Shown piece by piece: positions 27,085-35,042 of a stretch of 64,000 nt of DNA. The position numbers were made by a program, and so were the translations under genes. This DNA is from Anaerolineae bacterium (GTDB taxonomy: Bacteria; Chloroflexota; Anaerolineae; Anaerolineales; Villigracilaceae). The notes beneath the pieces were generated by a model. That model was not told where the DNA came from and ran no database searches. It saw nothing but the letters and a program-made list of their open reading frames with translations. Where the stretch lies: contig JAJPIZ010000039.1 of NCBI GenBank assembly GCA_021324435.1, positions 103,670 through 167,669 of the forward strand, read 5' to 3'. Numbering within the stretch: the stretch's first letter is position 1; every line of letters begins with the position of its first letter.

Positions 27085-29082
27085 TCACTGGCTAAATAAG
27101 CGCGCATAACATTCGGGGACATCGCGCGGCACAAAGACCTGAATATTCGAGGAGTCCAATGTAACAACGGGCTGGTATTCGCACAACAAGTGATAGGCAA
27201 CGCGTTGATTCCACAGATTCCCCTCTTCGACAAAATCGCCGCTGGTGGCAACCGCCAAATTCTGCTTGCGGGCCACGATGGCGGCAAAGCGATGATTATG
27301 TAGATCTTGATAGAACTTATCGAGGTAGGGTTGATTATCGGAGATGGCCATTTCCATGAGCGGAATTACTTCATACTCCTGAACAATCGGCACATTCGGG
27401 ATCATGCCAAACGTCAGCAGATGACGCTCATAGATGAAAAGCACCTCACCTGATTTGCTATAACCCTGCACCGTTTCCTTCAACGTGGATAAATCCTTTT
27501 CAGCCTGTACCCGATCATAGTAAATTGGCGGAAGAACACGGGATAAAGAAAACGCTACAGGGACGATTAACATCGCGACTAGAATCGGCCACGTCACCGC
27601 TTCAAACGCGGACCGGTCAACGGATTCCGTTTCGACGCGCCCGCTCACAAAATAGGCCGCGATCAGCGCCAGCATAACGATGTAAGCATCCATGTTGTGC
27701 AAATCGCCTCCCCCGCCGATCTTTATGCTGACCACCAGGCCTTCACCAAACAAGACGAGCAGGAGCGCGGCGAGTCCCAGCCAGCGGAGGAAATGCAAAT
27801 TATTCAGGCGCCCGCGCAGGGTCCAAAAAAGAAGCGCAAAGATGGGGAATGAAACAATCAGAATGCCCGGAATCACTCCCAGCGGATTGGTATCGCTTGG
27901 AAACCAGCGGTACCAAAGCAAAGGTGAATGCAGACTGGAAATGAATCCACTTATATCGGCGTTTCCGGAGATCGCGATATAAAATGCCTGACCCAGAAGC
28001 GCGGTGATGAGTCCAAGGGTGGCCCACAAGACAGGCTTTGAAACATATCGCCAAAAACTATTTTCGCGCGAAAAGGGCTCTTCGAGCAAATAGAGGGTGA
28101 TTGCGAGTATGGCCGGAACAGGGTACCAGTTGAGACGGCTCATCCCTGCCCAGAATGAGGCGGCTACGATGGCAATCAGCGAGCGCCATGGATGGCGCAC
28201 TGAGACACCGAGCAAAATGATGATGACGCAAATTTGCAAATGATAATAGACCGCGCCCTGGAACAAAAACAAAAAGAACCAGCCGCTGAGAATTAATTTC
28301 GTTATTCGATCTTCAGGGCGAAGTCGCCGAATCAACGCCCAGGAGGTTGCGGCAGTGAGACCGAGCCAAAGAATGGCCTGCCATAAACGATCTGCCCAAA
28401 GCGGCAAACCCTTGATGAGAAAAGGGATCGAAAGCAGGAAATAACGCGTGGCGTGCCAGATCGAAAGCGGAAGTTGAACCCCATAGATGGATTTGCTAAA
28501 AAGGAGCGAGCCATAATAATAACGACTGGCCTCAGACCACCCTAATGAAAAGGGGTAATCCGTCACCGGCTGGAACGCGGCATACGATTGAAAAACGATC
28601 CCATTGAGCAGCAAAGCACATGCGAATGAAGTTGCCCACGAAGAGCGCGTCAACATTCTAAGGCCAGCGGCCTGAACCAGGCTAATCCAGAACATAACCC
28701 ATAGCAAAGGAAAGAATTTCGGCAAAGCATAGCCAAAGAAAGTAAACTTGACATACCAAAGAATTGGAAAAGCTACGACCAGCAAGATAAAGCCGACGAT
28801 TCTCCGAAAAATCCCCGAGGGGTTGAATTCCAGCCTTTCCCAAAACGGGTTGGATTTATCGCGGCGCAAAAGTAAATAAGCACCGGCAATTAGATTGATC
28901 GCAAAGATTCCCATCACGACCACCCATTTGTATCGTGAGCGAATCTTCAGCAAGGCCTGTGTCTGCTGTTCTGTTTGGTAGATGGCAAATATCGCCAAAG
29001 TCATGGCAAGCGCAAGGAATGTTTGCCAAAACCTTTTAGAGGAGGGGTTCATGTCAATTTCTGTTTTTTTATCAATCAGCAT
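27085..29082 (-). CDS. Polytopic GT-C-like membrane protein (paralogue of 13976-16348)
   Basis: A 665-residue membrane protein with about 12 helices. It shares with the 790-residue protein the segments IGGGGDLHNMDAYIVML and VLFIYERHLLTFGMIPNVPI and the same C-terminal layout. The first-loop motif reads SLGWSEASRYYYG where the paralogue has SEGDRFYDYS, so one or more acidic residues differ and catalysis may differ or be lost. No clear ribosome site; MNPSSKRF at 29052 is an alternative start. It is followed by the GT39-like gene and preceded by the flippase-like gene. Confidence 0.6.
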   Translation of the reverse strand: MLIDKKTEIDMNPSSKRFWQTFLALAMTLAIFAIYQTEQQTQALLKIRSRYKWVVVMGIFAINLIAGAYLLLRRDKSNPFWERLEFNPSGIFRRIVGFILLVVAFPILWYVKFTFFGYALPKFFPLLWVMFWISLVQAAGLRMLTRSSWATSFACALLLNGIVFQSYAAFQPVTDYPFSLGWSEASRYYYGSLLFSKSIYGVQLPLSIWHATRYFLLSIPFLIKGLPLWADRLWQAILWLGLTAATSWALIRRLRPEDRITKLILSGWFFLFLFQGAVYYHLQICVIIILLGVSVRHPWRSLIAIVAASFWAGMSRLNWYPVPAILAITLYLLEEPFSRENSFWRYVSKPVLWATLGLITALLGQAFYIAISGNADISGFISSLHSPLLWYRWFPSDTNPLGVIPGILIVSFPIFALLFWTLRGRLNNLHFLRWLGLAALLLVLFGEGLVVSIKIGGGGDLHNMDAYIVMLALIAAYFVSGRVETESVDRSAFEAVTWPILVAMLIVPVAFSLSRVLPPIYYDRVQAEKDLSTLKETVQGYSKSGEVLFIYERHLLTFGMIPNVPIVQEYEVIPLMEMAISDNQPYLDKFYQDLHNHRFAAIVARKQNLAVATSGDFVEEGNLWNQRVAYHLLCEYQPVVTLDSSNIQVFVPRDVPECYARLFSQ

Positions 29083-29127
29083 GAGATTGTTAATGGTGAA
29101 AAAAACAAGTCGTTGTATCAGGAGGTG

Positions 29128-30039
29128 CTACAACTTGTCTCCATTACGGTCCGCATCCATGGCGGCAAGAATGGTGGGCATATACACCGCACCCGGCAGG
29201 CTGGCGATCAGATACAAGAGCCGGATCAATACAGCCACGGTCAGACTTGTGCCTGTGCTCAATCCAGCCACAGTCGAGAAAAGAAAGGTGAGCGACAACT
29301 CTTGAACGCCGTATCCGTTAATGGAAATCGGCACAAGAGTGACGAAATAAGCCAGGCTCCATAGTCCGGCGATCAACCAAAATCCCACGTGCCCCCCCAA
29401 GCCGTTGATCAGGATATATAAAGCCATAAATACAGAGGTCATATTGCCCCACGTGCACAACAACGCGAACAGCAATGAAACAGGATGTTTAAGCCAGATC
29501 GAAAAAGTCTGCAGGGTACGTTTCAAAAATTCCCAGATACGATTGAAAAAAACAGAAAATGCCGCGGACTGGGAAACCGCGTGCCCTAAACTTCCCCAAG
29601 CCGGGATCAAGCCAAGAGGCACAGTAAAGATCATTCCGATCATGCCGATCAAACGGTCCGCGGCCAGAGACGCAAGAGAGACAGCGCGATCATAGCCCAT
29701 CTGCATCACACCTGCCAGGCGAACAACGTCTCCACCGATGGTCGTCGGCAAAAAGTTGGAAGCAAATAATCCAGTAAATGTAAGCGCCGTGGTATCCGAG
29801 AAAGAGATCTTTACACCGGCAAAACGCAGGAGAACATGCCAGCGCAAGATCACAAATAAGCGCGAGATCATCAAGCAGATAAATGCCAGAAGGATTTGAC
29901 CTGCTGAGATCTGCTTCAAGGCGGCAAGCACATCATCCCACCCTTCTTCTCGAACTAAGAGGATGATAAGCCCGATTGCCAGCAGGGTGCCAATCAAGCG
30001 GAGGAGAAAACGTCGATTCCCTGCAAGCCAATCGTTCAT
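29128..30039 (-). CDS. UPF0104/LPG-synthase-type membrane flippase-like protein
   Basis: A 303-residue protein with 8 or so hydrophobic helices. Family features include TALTFTGLFASNFLPTTIGG and VTLVPISINGYGVQELSLTF, which correspond to the LPTTIGGD and GxGxxE regions of the UPF0104 family. Probably moves or holds a polyprenyl-linked sugar for the GT-C protein next to it. Its ATG overlaps the GT2 stop by 4 bases (30036-30039). Second occurrence of the flippase/GT-C pair in this window. Confidence 0.7.
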   Translation of the reverse strand: MNDWLAGNRRFLLRLIGTLLAIGLIILLVREEGWDDVLAALKQISAGQILLAFICLMISRLFVILRWHVLLRFAGVKISFSDTTALTFTGLFASNFLPTTIGGDVVRLAGVMQMGYDRAVSLASLAADRLIGMIGMIFTVPLGLIPAWGSLGHAVSQSAAFSVFFNRIWEFLKRTLQTFSIWLKHPVSLLFALLCTWGNMTSVFMALYILINGLGGHVGFWLIAGLWSLAYFVTLVPISINGYGVQELSLTFLFSTVAGLSTGTSLTVAVLIRLLYLIASLPGAVYMPTILAAMDADRNGDKL

Positions 30040-30992
30040 TTGCGCGCCTTCTTCTGGATGATCTCACGAACAGTATACGTGGGTTTGCTCTGCGATTCGT
30101 GATAGGTGCGGGCTAATAATTCGGCAATCAGACCCATCAATATAGATTGAGTCCCCGTGATCAGAAACATCACGGCCAATTGAAATAGGGGCGACCCTAG
30201 AACGGACACATTCTCGAATGTGCGCCTGAAAAAAAGGTAAACCAATAGTAAAGTACCTATAAAGATTGTCAACAAGCCCGCACCGCCAAACAAGCGGATG
30301 GGCTTACTAGAATAACTCAGGAGGAACTTAACTGTGAAGAGATCAAGGAGTACTTTCAACGTTCGTTCCAATCCATAATTGGCTTTTCCAAAACGCCGCG
30401 GGTGATGATGAACTTCCATTTCGGCAATACGCGCACCAACGGAATGAGCAAAGACCGGGATGAAGCGGTGCATTTCTCCATACAAACGGAAACCTTCGAG
30501 TGCATCACGGCGGTACGCTTTGAGCGTGCAACCATAATCGTGCAGATGCACACCGGTCACCCATGAGATCAAGCTATTAGCGATGGTCGAGGGAAGATTG
30601 CGCGTGATAGCGTTATCTTGGCGGTGTCTGCGCCAACCACTAACAACATCATAACCCTCGTCCAATTTGGCTAGAAGTAACGGGATATCTGCTGGATCGT
30701 TCTGCAGATCAGCATCCAACAAAATGATAATCTCGCCCGTGGAATGATCAATGCCAGCAGCGATCGCGGCCGTTTGACCAAAATTACGACGAAATACAAT
30801 TACTCGGACATGACGAGGATCACGCTGGGTCAAATTACGAAGGGCGTCAAGACTTCCATCCACACTGCCATCGTCAACAAAGATAAGCTCCCATGATTTC
30901 TTGACAGGGGTCAAGGCCCGGTTAATAGATTCAAAAAGAAGGGGGAGATTTTCTCTTTCATTGTAAACAGGAATGATAAGCGAGATATCCAT
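30036..30992 (-). CDS. Polyprenyl-phosphate sugar synthase, GT2 (DPM/ArnC type)
   Basis: A 318-residue membrane-anchored GT2. ISLIIPVYNERENLPLLFES, VDDGSVDGSL and the DADLQNDPADIP motif form the nucleotide-sugar site, and DYGCTLKAYRRDALEGFRLYG the acceptor side. Two C-terminal helices (~235-295) anchor it. It should load a sugar on undecaprenyl phosphate on the inner face, feeding the flippase-like and GT-C proteins encoded just downstream. Its start codon lies directly against the right IS remnant (30994), so its upstream region is IS-derived; any promoter would have to lie in that sequence. Confidence 0.85.
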   Translation of the reverse strand: MDISLIIPVYNERENLPLLFESINRALTPVKKSWELIFVDDGSVDGSLDALRNLTQRDPRHVRVIVFRRNFGQTAAIAAGIDHSTGEIIILLDADLQNDPADIPLLLAKLDEGYDVVSGWRRHRQDNAITRNLPSTIANSLISWVTGVHLHDYGCTLKAYRRDALEGFRLYGEMHRFIPVFAHSVGARIAEMEVHHHPRRFGKANYGLERTLKVLLDLFTVKFLLSYSSKPIRLFGGAGLLTIFIGTLLLVYLFFRRTFENVSVLGSPLFQLAVMFLITGTQSILMGLIAELLARTYHESQSKPTYTVREIIQKKARK

Positions 30993-30993
30993 T

Positions 30994-31216
30994 AGACTTT
31001 ATCCAAAATAGCGATATGATAGGCGAATGCGGATTCATGAAGAACTCAAAACGAAATCGCGGAAATTTCTTTCGCTGACCAATCTGAGGCCGGATGAATT
31101 TATGGGCCTGCCACCAGCGTTTGAGCGAGCATACCAAAGAAAGTATTCTGGGTCAAAGACCATAGCCGGAAAGGTGCGCAAAAGGCAGGTGGGCACCGGT
31201 CGCAAAGGATCGCTCC
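30994..31216 (+). mobile_element. Truncated IS5-like element, right border of the glycosylation cassette
   Basis: The sequence starts with AGACTTTATCC (30994-31004), the inner part of the terminal repeat of the left element. It then encodes MRIHEELKTKSRKFLSL and LRPDEFMGLPPAFERAYQRK from 31027, ending near GRKGSL at about 31213. The rest of the element is gone, and the sequence passes directly into the aminotransferase gene on the opposite strand. It is oriented opposite to the left remnant, so both transposase 5' ends face the cassette. Confidence 0.75.
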
Positions 31217-31878
31217 AAATTATACGCCGAGCAGACAAGAAAATCACAACCGAGATTCTGCACATCCATGGGTCCGTGCGGAGCATATTGCACCGCATCA
31301 ATATAAACCAGCGCACCTGCGTCCTTTGCCATCTTTGTCAATTTGCGGACAGGATTGACTGTGCCCAGCGCGTTGGATGCGTATCCAAATGCGACGATCT
31401 TTGGTTTTCGCTCCATGGCTTTTGCAAACTCACCCACCTTGAGTGTGCCATCTTCCACATCGAAATCAATCCAAGTGACTTTACAGTCGCGATCCTCCGC
31501 GACCAACAGCCATGGAGAAATATTAGCATCGTGATCGAGGCGGGTCACGACAATCTCATCGCCCGCGTTCAATGTCCGCGCCAGAGAGCGGGACATATGC
31601 AGGGTGAGAGTCGTCATGTTGTTGCCGAACACGATTTCGTCGGGGGATGATGCGTTCAAAAAATCCGCCATGGCGACATGCGCCTCGTGGAGCACTGCAT
31701 CCGATTGCTGGCTGGTCGGGAAAGCGCCCTCATGATTTGCATTGCACTCCAGTAGATATTCGTTGATGCGGTCAAGGCTGGGTTTGGAAATCTGTGTTCC
31801 GCCCGGGTTATCAAAGAACACATCTTTGCGATCCAGCGAGGGGAATTGCTGGCGAATGAGTTCGAGATTCAAGGCCAT
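31153..31878 (-). pseudogene. Class V aminotransferase / cysteine desulfurase-like, truncated by IS remnant
   Basis: The first ~220 residues form a good fold-type I PLP enzyme: PGGTQISKPSLDRINEYL, EIVFGNNMTTLTLHMSRSLA, and VYIDAVQYAPHGPMDV with the PLP-pairing Asp. The segment FLVCSAYNLERSF should read SAYK with the Schiff-base lysine, but the sequence changes exactly there into antisense IS sequence and stops. About 170 C-terminal residues are missing, so the product cannot be an active enzyme. The intact ancestor probably started at 31878, 72 bases from the divergent uspA start. Confidence 0.8.
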
Positions 31879-31892
31879 GATTTTCTCCTGAA

Positions 31893-31921
31893 TTGAATCC
31901 GGTTTGAATTGATTGTATACT
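31893..31921 (+). promoter_or_regulatory. Sigma-70-type promoter of the UspA gene
   Basis: TTGAAT (31893-31898), a 17-base spacer, then TATACT (31916-31921). The ribosome-binding AAGGAG and ATG at 31951 follow. The -10 is part of a near-perfect direct repeat, GATTGTATACTA (31911-31922) and GATTGTACACTA (31924-31935), 11 of 12 identical, which could be a regulator site. Confidence 0.6.
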
Positions 31922-31950
31922 ATGATTGTACACTACGAAAAGGAGACAGC

Positions 31951-32373
31951 ATGTTTGATAAAATCATCCTCGCAGTTGATGGTTCAGAACACGGCTTACG
32001 CGCCGCAAAAATGGCTGGTGACTTAGCACGTAATATGAAATCAAAAGATTTGCGCATCGTGGTGGCTTTCGATGGCATTCCATCCTATTTGGGCGAGCCA
32101 AACCTTGAATCCGCGATCCAGGCTCGCATGAAGGAAGCCCAGGCCATTTTACATAAAGCGCAGGAAGCGGTCGGAAATGTCCCCGCTGAGATTCACACGG
32201 AATTGATCGAGGGTTCGCCCGCGGAGGCAATCATTGAAGTGGCAAAAACGCGTGAGAGCGATGTAATCGTCATGGGTTCGCGCGGGCTGGGCCGCCTGAC
32301 CGGCGCTTTGCTCGGAAGCACCAGCCAGAAAGTTGTCAGTCACGCGCCGTGCCCGGTGCTGATTGTCCGTTAG
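31951..32373 (+). CDS. Universal stress protein, UspA family
   Basis: A 140-residue single-domain Usp. It begins MFDKIILAVDGSEHGLRAAK. The ATP-binding loop is present as VMGSRGLGRLTGALLGSTSQ followed by KVVSHAPCPVLIVR (G-2x-G-9x-G-S/T pattern), so it belongs to the ATP-binding class. The ATG at 31951 has AAGGAG 6 bases upstream; an upstream in-frame start (31909) would lie within the promoter. Its stop overlaps the convergent mobA stop. Confidence 0.9.
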   Translation: MFDKIILAVDGSEHGLRAAKMAGDLARNMKSKDLRIVVAFDGIPSYLGEPNLESAIQARMKEAQAILHKAQEAVGNVPAEIHTELIEGSPAEAIIEVAKTRESDVIVMGSRGLGRLTGALLGSTSQKVVSHAPCPVLIVR

Positions 32374-32963
32374 ATACTCGCGCGGCGTTCAGCCTCGGCA
32401 AATTCTTCAGGCGTATTCACATTCGAAAAAGCGAGACCATCCGGGTCGTAGCGCGCGATTTCGTCGTGCGTCAGTTTGCGGACTCGGACTTTCGGAAACC
32501 ATGAAATCACCCGCCATTGATCAGAGGCGATGGCCGATTCAATGGCGGGGATGCAAGTCTCGCGCCGATAGACAGCGTGGAGGGGTTCAAAGCCTTCGGA
32601 TGTTTCCGCGACAACAACATCCGCTTCTTCCCGGACCATGAAACTGGCCGCCGCCACAAACAGCGGAGCGCTGGCGAAAGGCATGTCGCACGCCGCGACA
32701 GCCACACTGGAATATTTCGCGGAAACAAGCGCGGTGTAGAGTCCGCCCAATGGGCCGCGCCCCGGATGAAGGTCCGGAAAGAGCGGAAGCCCAAGAAACG
32801 CGAAGGCCTCAGGCTGATTCGTCGTCACGATCAGTTCATCTGCAATTGGCCTGAGTCGCTCGATCACACGTTGAATGAGGGGACGTCCAAGAAAAAGTTT
32901 GAGCGCCTTGTTTTCGCCCATGCGCGTGGATTGTCCACCGGCCTGAATCACAACGCTCAACAT
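32370..32963 (-). CDS. mobA: Molybdenum cofactor guanylyltransferase
   Basis: A 197-residue nucleotidyltransferase that converts Mo-molybdopterin to the guanine dinucleotide form. The GTP-binding start MLSVVIQAGGQSTRMGENKAL, the metal motif VAACDMPFASAPLF and the FSNVNTPEEFAEAE C-terminus are all diagnostic of MobA. The start at 32963 is the Met of the first beta strand; the upstream frame extension is not MobA-like. No other molybdopterin genes are in the window. Confidence 0.9.
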   Translation of the reverse strand: MLSVVIQAGGQSTRMGENKALKLFLGRPLIQRVIERLRPIADELIVTTNQPEAFAFLGLPLFPDLHPGRGPLGGLYTALVSAKYSSVAVAACDMPFASAPLFVAAASFMVREEADVVVAETSEGFEPLHAVYRRETCIPAIESAIASDQWRVISWFPKVRVRKLTHDEIARYDPDGLAFSNVNTPEEFAEAERRASI

Positions 32964-33065
32964 ATTTGGATTATACTGCTTCCCTCCAGAATTTCTTATG
33001 AGCAACAATCTCTTGACTGGTAGAATTTGAAACTCAAGCTTTGAACATTCCGCTTGGAGGATTTG

Positions 33066-33833
33066 ATGTCGATTCGAAATTTTCGCGGAAGAGGTGTGTG
33101 GATCACGATCCTTTTTCTGCTCATTGTGGTGGGAGGGTATTTCTTTGGCGAGCCGCTGGTTTCAGATACAACCCAACCTGCGCCGCCTTCGACGGTGGCG
33201 CAACCTGTGGGCGACCTGCCCAACATGCCCGAGAAGCCTCAACCCCAGCAAATCGTTTTCGATGGTTGCCCACCTGAAGGAAGCGGGGGCGATCCTGAGT
33301 TGAATAAGTTGAAGAATCGTGTGGACGCCGGAAATTATGTTCCGGTTTCATTTGATACGCTGACTTCACTGACCTGGCCCAAAAGTGTGGAGCGCCGCAA
33401 CATGGCAGATTGGTCTCCTGACAGCCGCGCATTCATCGAGCAATATGAAGGCATTCCAGTAATTGTCGAGGGTTACATCGTGGCCGCGAAGGAGTCCGGC
33501 CCGGAATCAGCGAATTGCGAGCGCACAGGCATGGGAAATGTGGACTGGCATATTTGGTTCACGAACGGTCCAAGGGATGACCGCTCGATGGCTGTGATCG
33601 TGGAAACGACACCGCGCGTGCGTCTCGGCCACAAATGGACTCTGGACTTAATCCGTATGGTGGTTATGAACGATCACCTGCCGGTGCGAATCAGCGGCTG
33701 GCTGTTCTTTGATCCGGAGCATCCCGATGATGTCGGGCAGACGCGCGCGACGATTTGGGAAATCCATCCGGTGATGCAAATCGAAGTGTTTCAGAATAAT
33801 CGCTGGATTCCGCTGGATAAATTTGCAAATTGA
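33066..33833 (+). CDS. Membrane-anchored extracytoplasmic protein of unknown function (tandem paralogue 1)
   Basis: A 255-residue protein with one N-terminal membrane segment (residues ~11-30), a proline-rich linker and an extracytoplasmic domain. The domain contains KNRVDAGNYVPVSFDTL, WPKSVERRN, IPVIVEGYIVAAKESGPES, VDWHIWF, TTPRVR, and RISGWLFFDPEHPDDVG, then WEIHPVMQIEV. The alternating beta pattern suggests a small beta-barrel (OB-like), but no named function is known to me. The ATG at 33066 has GGAGG 5 bases upstream. The next gene encodes a clear paralogue. Confidence 0.7.
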   Translation: MSIRNFRGRGVWITILFLLIVVGGYFFGEPLVSDTTQPAPPSTVAQPVGDLPNMPEKPQPQQIVFDGCPPEGSGGDPELNKLKNRVDAGNYVPVSFDTLTSLTWPKSVERRNMADWSPDSRAFIEQYEGIPVIVEGYIVAAKESGPESANCERTGMGNVDWHIWFTNGPRDDRSMAVIVETTPRVRLGHKWTLDLIRMVVMNDHLPVRISGWLFFDPEHPDDVGQTRATIWEIHPVMQIEVFQNNRWIPLDKFAN

Positions 33834-33913
33834 CCAGGAACGCCTCGCTGTAAAAAGTAGTATGATATTGTCTGTGTAACAAAGATTTACCGGCAACGTT
33901 TTATCAATAAACC

Positions 33914-34780
33914 ATGTCCCCGCGAAGAAGACGAAGTTCCCAGACGCTCTCCATTGCAGTAGTCATTGGCTTGCTGATCCTACTATGGTATGAAGGGAAA
34001 CTACCCGGCCTGCCCAAGCCACAGACGGTTGCGCCAACACTTCAGAGTCTCTCCAAGTATGTGCCAAACGGAGAGGCAATTCGGACCTTGATTCCAAATA
34101 TTCCCGGTGAATCATCGTCAGCGCCTCGAACTCCGCAGTCGGCGCCCGCATCCTCTGTGGGCGGCCTGCCTGAAATATCTGAGAAACCCCAGCCGCAAAG
34201 CAGTACATTCCAGGGTTGCCCGCCTGAAGGGGATGGAGGCGATACGCAATCGAACTTCCTGAAGAATCGCGTGGACGATGGCAATTATGTTCCGGTCTCA
34301 TTTGATGCGGTTGCGTCATTAACCTGGCCGAAAGACGTGGAAAAGCGAGATCGAGTCGACTGGTCCGCGGAAGATAGGGTAACCATCGCGCACCATGAAG
34401 GTATTCCTGTGATGGTGGAAGGTTATCTGACCGCCGCAACCGAATCAGGACCCGAATCGACCAATTGCCACGGCACGAGCAATGATATGGTTGATTGGCA
34501 TGTGTCGCTGGTCAAGAATCCAGGTGAAGATCGTTCGAAAGCGATTGTGACCGAGACCACGCCGCGCGTTCGCACTCATCATAAGTGGAGCCTCAACTTG
34601 TTGCGGCAGGTTATTGCCGACCAGGAGCGAGTCCGCATCAGCGGCTGGCTATTCTTTGATCCCGAACACCCTGATCACATTGGCAAATATCGCATCACGC
34701 TCTGGGAGGTACATCCGATCATGCAAATCGAGGTCTACCGCAACGGGCAGTGGATTGCGTTGGATGATCTTGCGAAGTGA
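33914..34780 (+). CDS. Membrane-anchored extracytoplasmic protein of unknown function (tandem paralogue 2)
   Basis: A 288-residue paralogue of the preceding product: basic N-terminus MSPRRRRSSQ, one membrane segment, a longer low-complexity linker (residues ~30-85), then the same domain with KNRVDDGNYVPVSFDAV, VEGYLTAATESGPES, TTPRVR and RISGWLFFDPEHPDHIG. Conservation of acidic and His positions between the copies suggests a conserved ligand or enzyme site, but no function can be given. The 80-base gap between the genes holds a TATGAT -10-like box, so it may also have its own promoter. Confidence 0.7.
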   Translation: MSPRRRRSSQTLSIAVVIGLLILLWYEGKLPGLPKPQTVAPTLQSLSKYVPNGEAIRTLIPNIPGESSSAPRTPQSAPASSVGGLPEISEKPQPQSSTFQGCPPEGDGGDTQSNFLKNRVDDGNYVPVSFDAVASLTWPKDVEKRDRVDWSAEDRVTIAHHEGIPVMVEGYLTAATESGPESTNCHGTSNDMVDWHVSLVKNPGEDRSKAIVTETTPRVRTHHKWSLNLLRQVIADQERVRISGWLFFDPEHPDHIGKYRITLWEVHPIMQIEVYRNGQWIALDDLAK

Positions 34781-34790
34781 GGGCGCTGCC

Positions 34791-34991
34791 ATGCATAAAG
34801 GCCTTCGTTTGTCTCTCAAATTATGGGTCGAGGGCGAGGACGAACCCGCGCACGACTTTGCCAAATACGCGGTGCAGGCGATTCAACAGATGCTGGCGGC
34901 AGGCAAGCCTCTATATCCACAACTGCAAGTGGACATCCGCTCTATTGAGGAAGATAAAGATTGGGAAGATGATGAAAAACAGGCTTCTTGA
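34791..34991 (+). CDS. Small conserved-looking acidic protein
   Basis: A 66-residue product starting MHKGLRLSLKLWVEGEDEPAHDF and ending in a highly acidic tail (DKDWEDDEKQAS). It follows the second tandem paralogue by 10 bases and precedes amrS by 51 bases, so it is probably in the same transcript. No domain recognised. Coding is supported by position and composition only. Confidence 0.5.
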   Translation: MHKGLRLSLKLWVEGEDEPAHDFAKYAVQAIQQMLAAGKPLYPQLQVDIRSIEEDKDWEDDEKQAS

Positions 34992-35042
34992 TGTAGAATC
35001 ATGTTGACCAATTTGCACGACCTGCTTGGTTAGGATGGAACT

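Noticed and set aside
31027..31650. A 207-residue open frame on the plus strand
   Set aside because: Only its first ~60 residues are transposase; the rest is antisense to the truncated aminotransferase gene.
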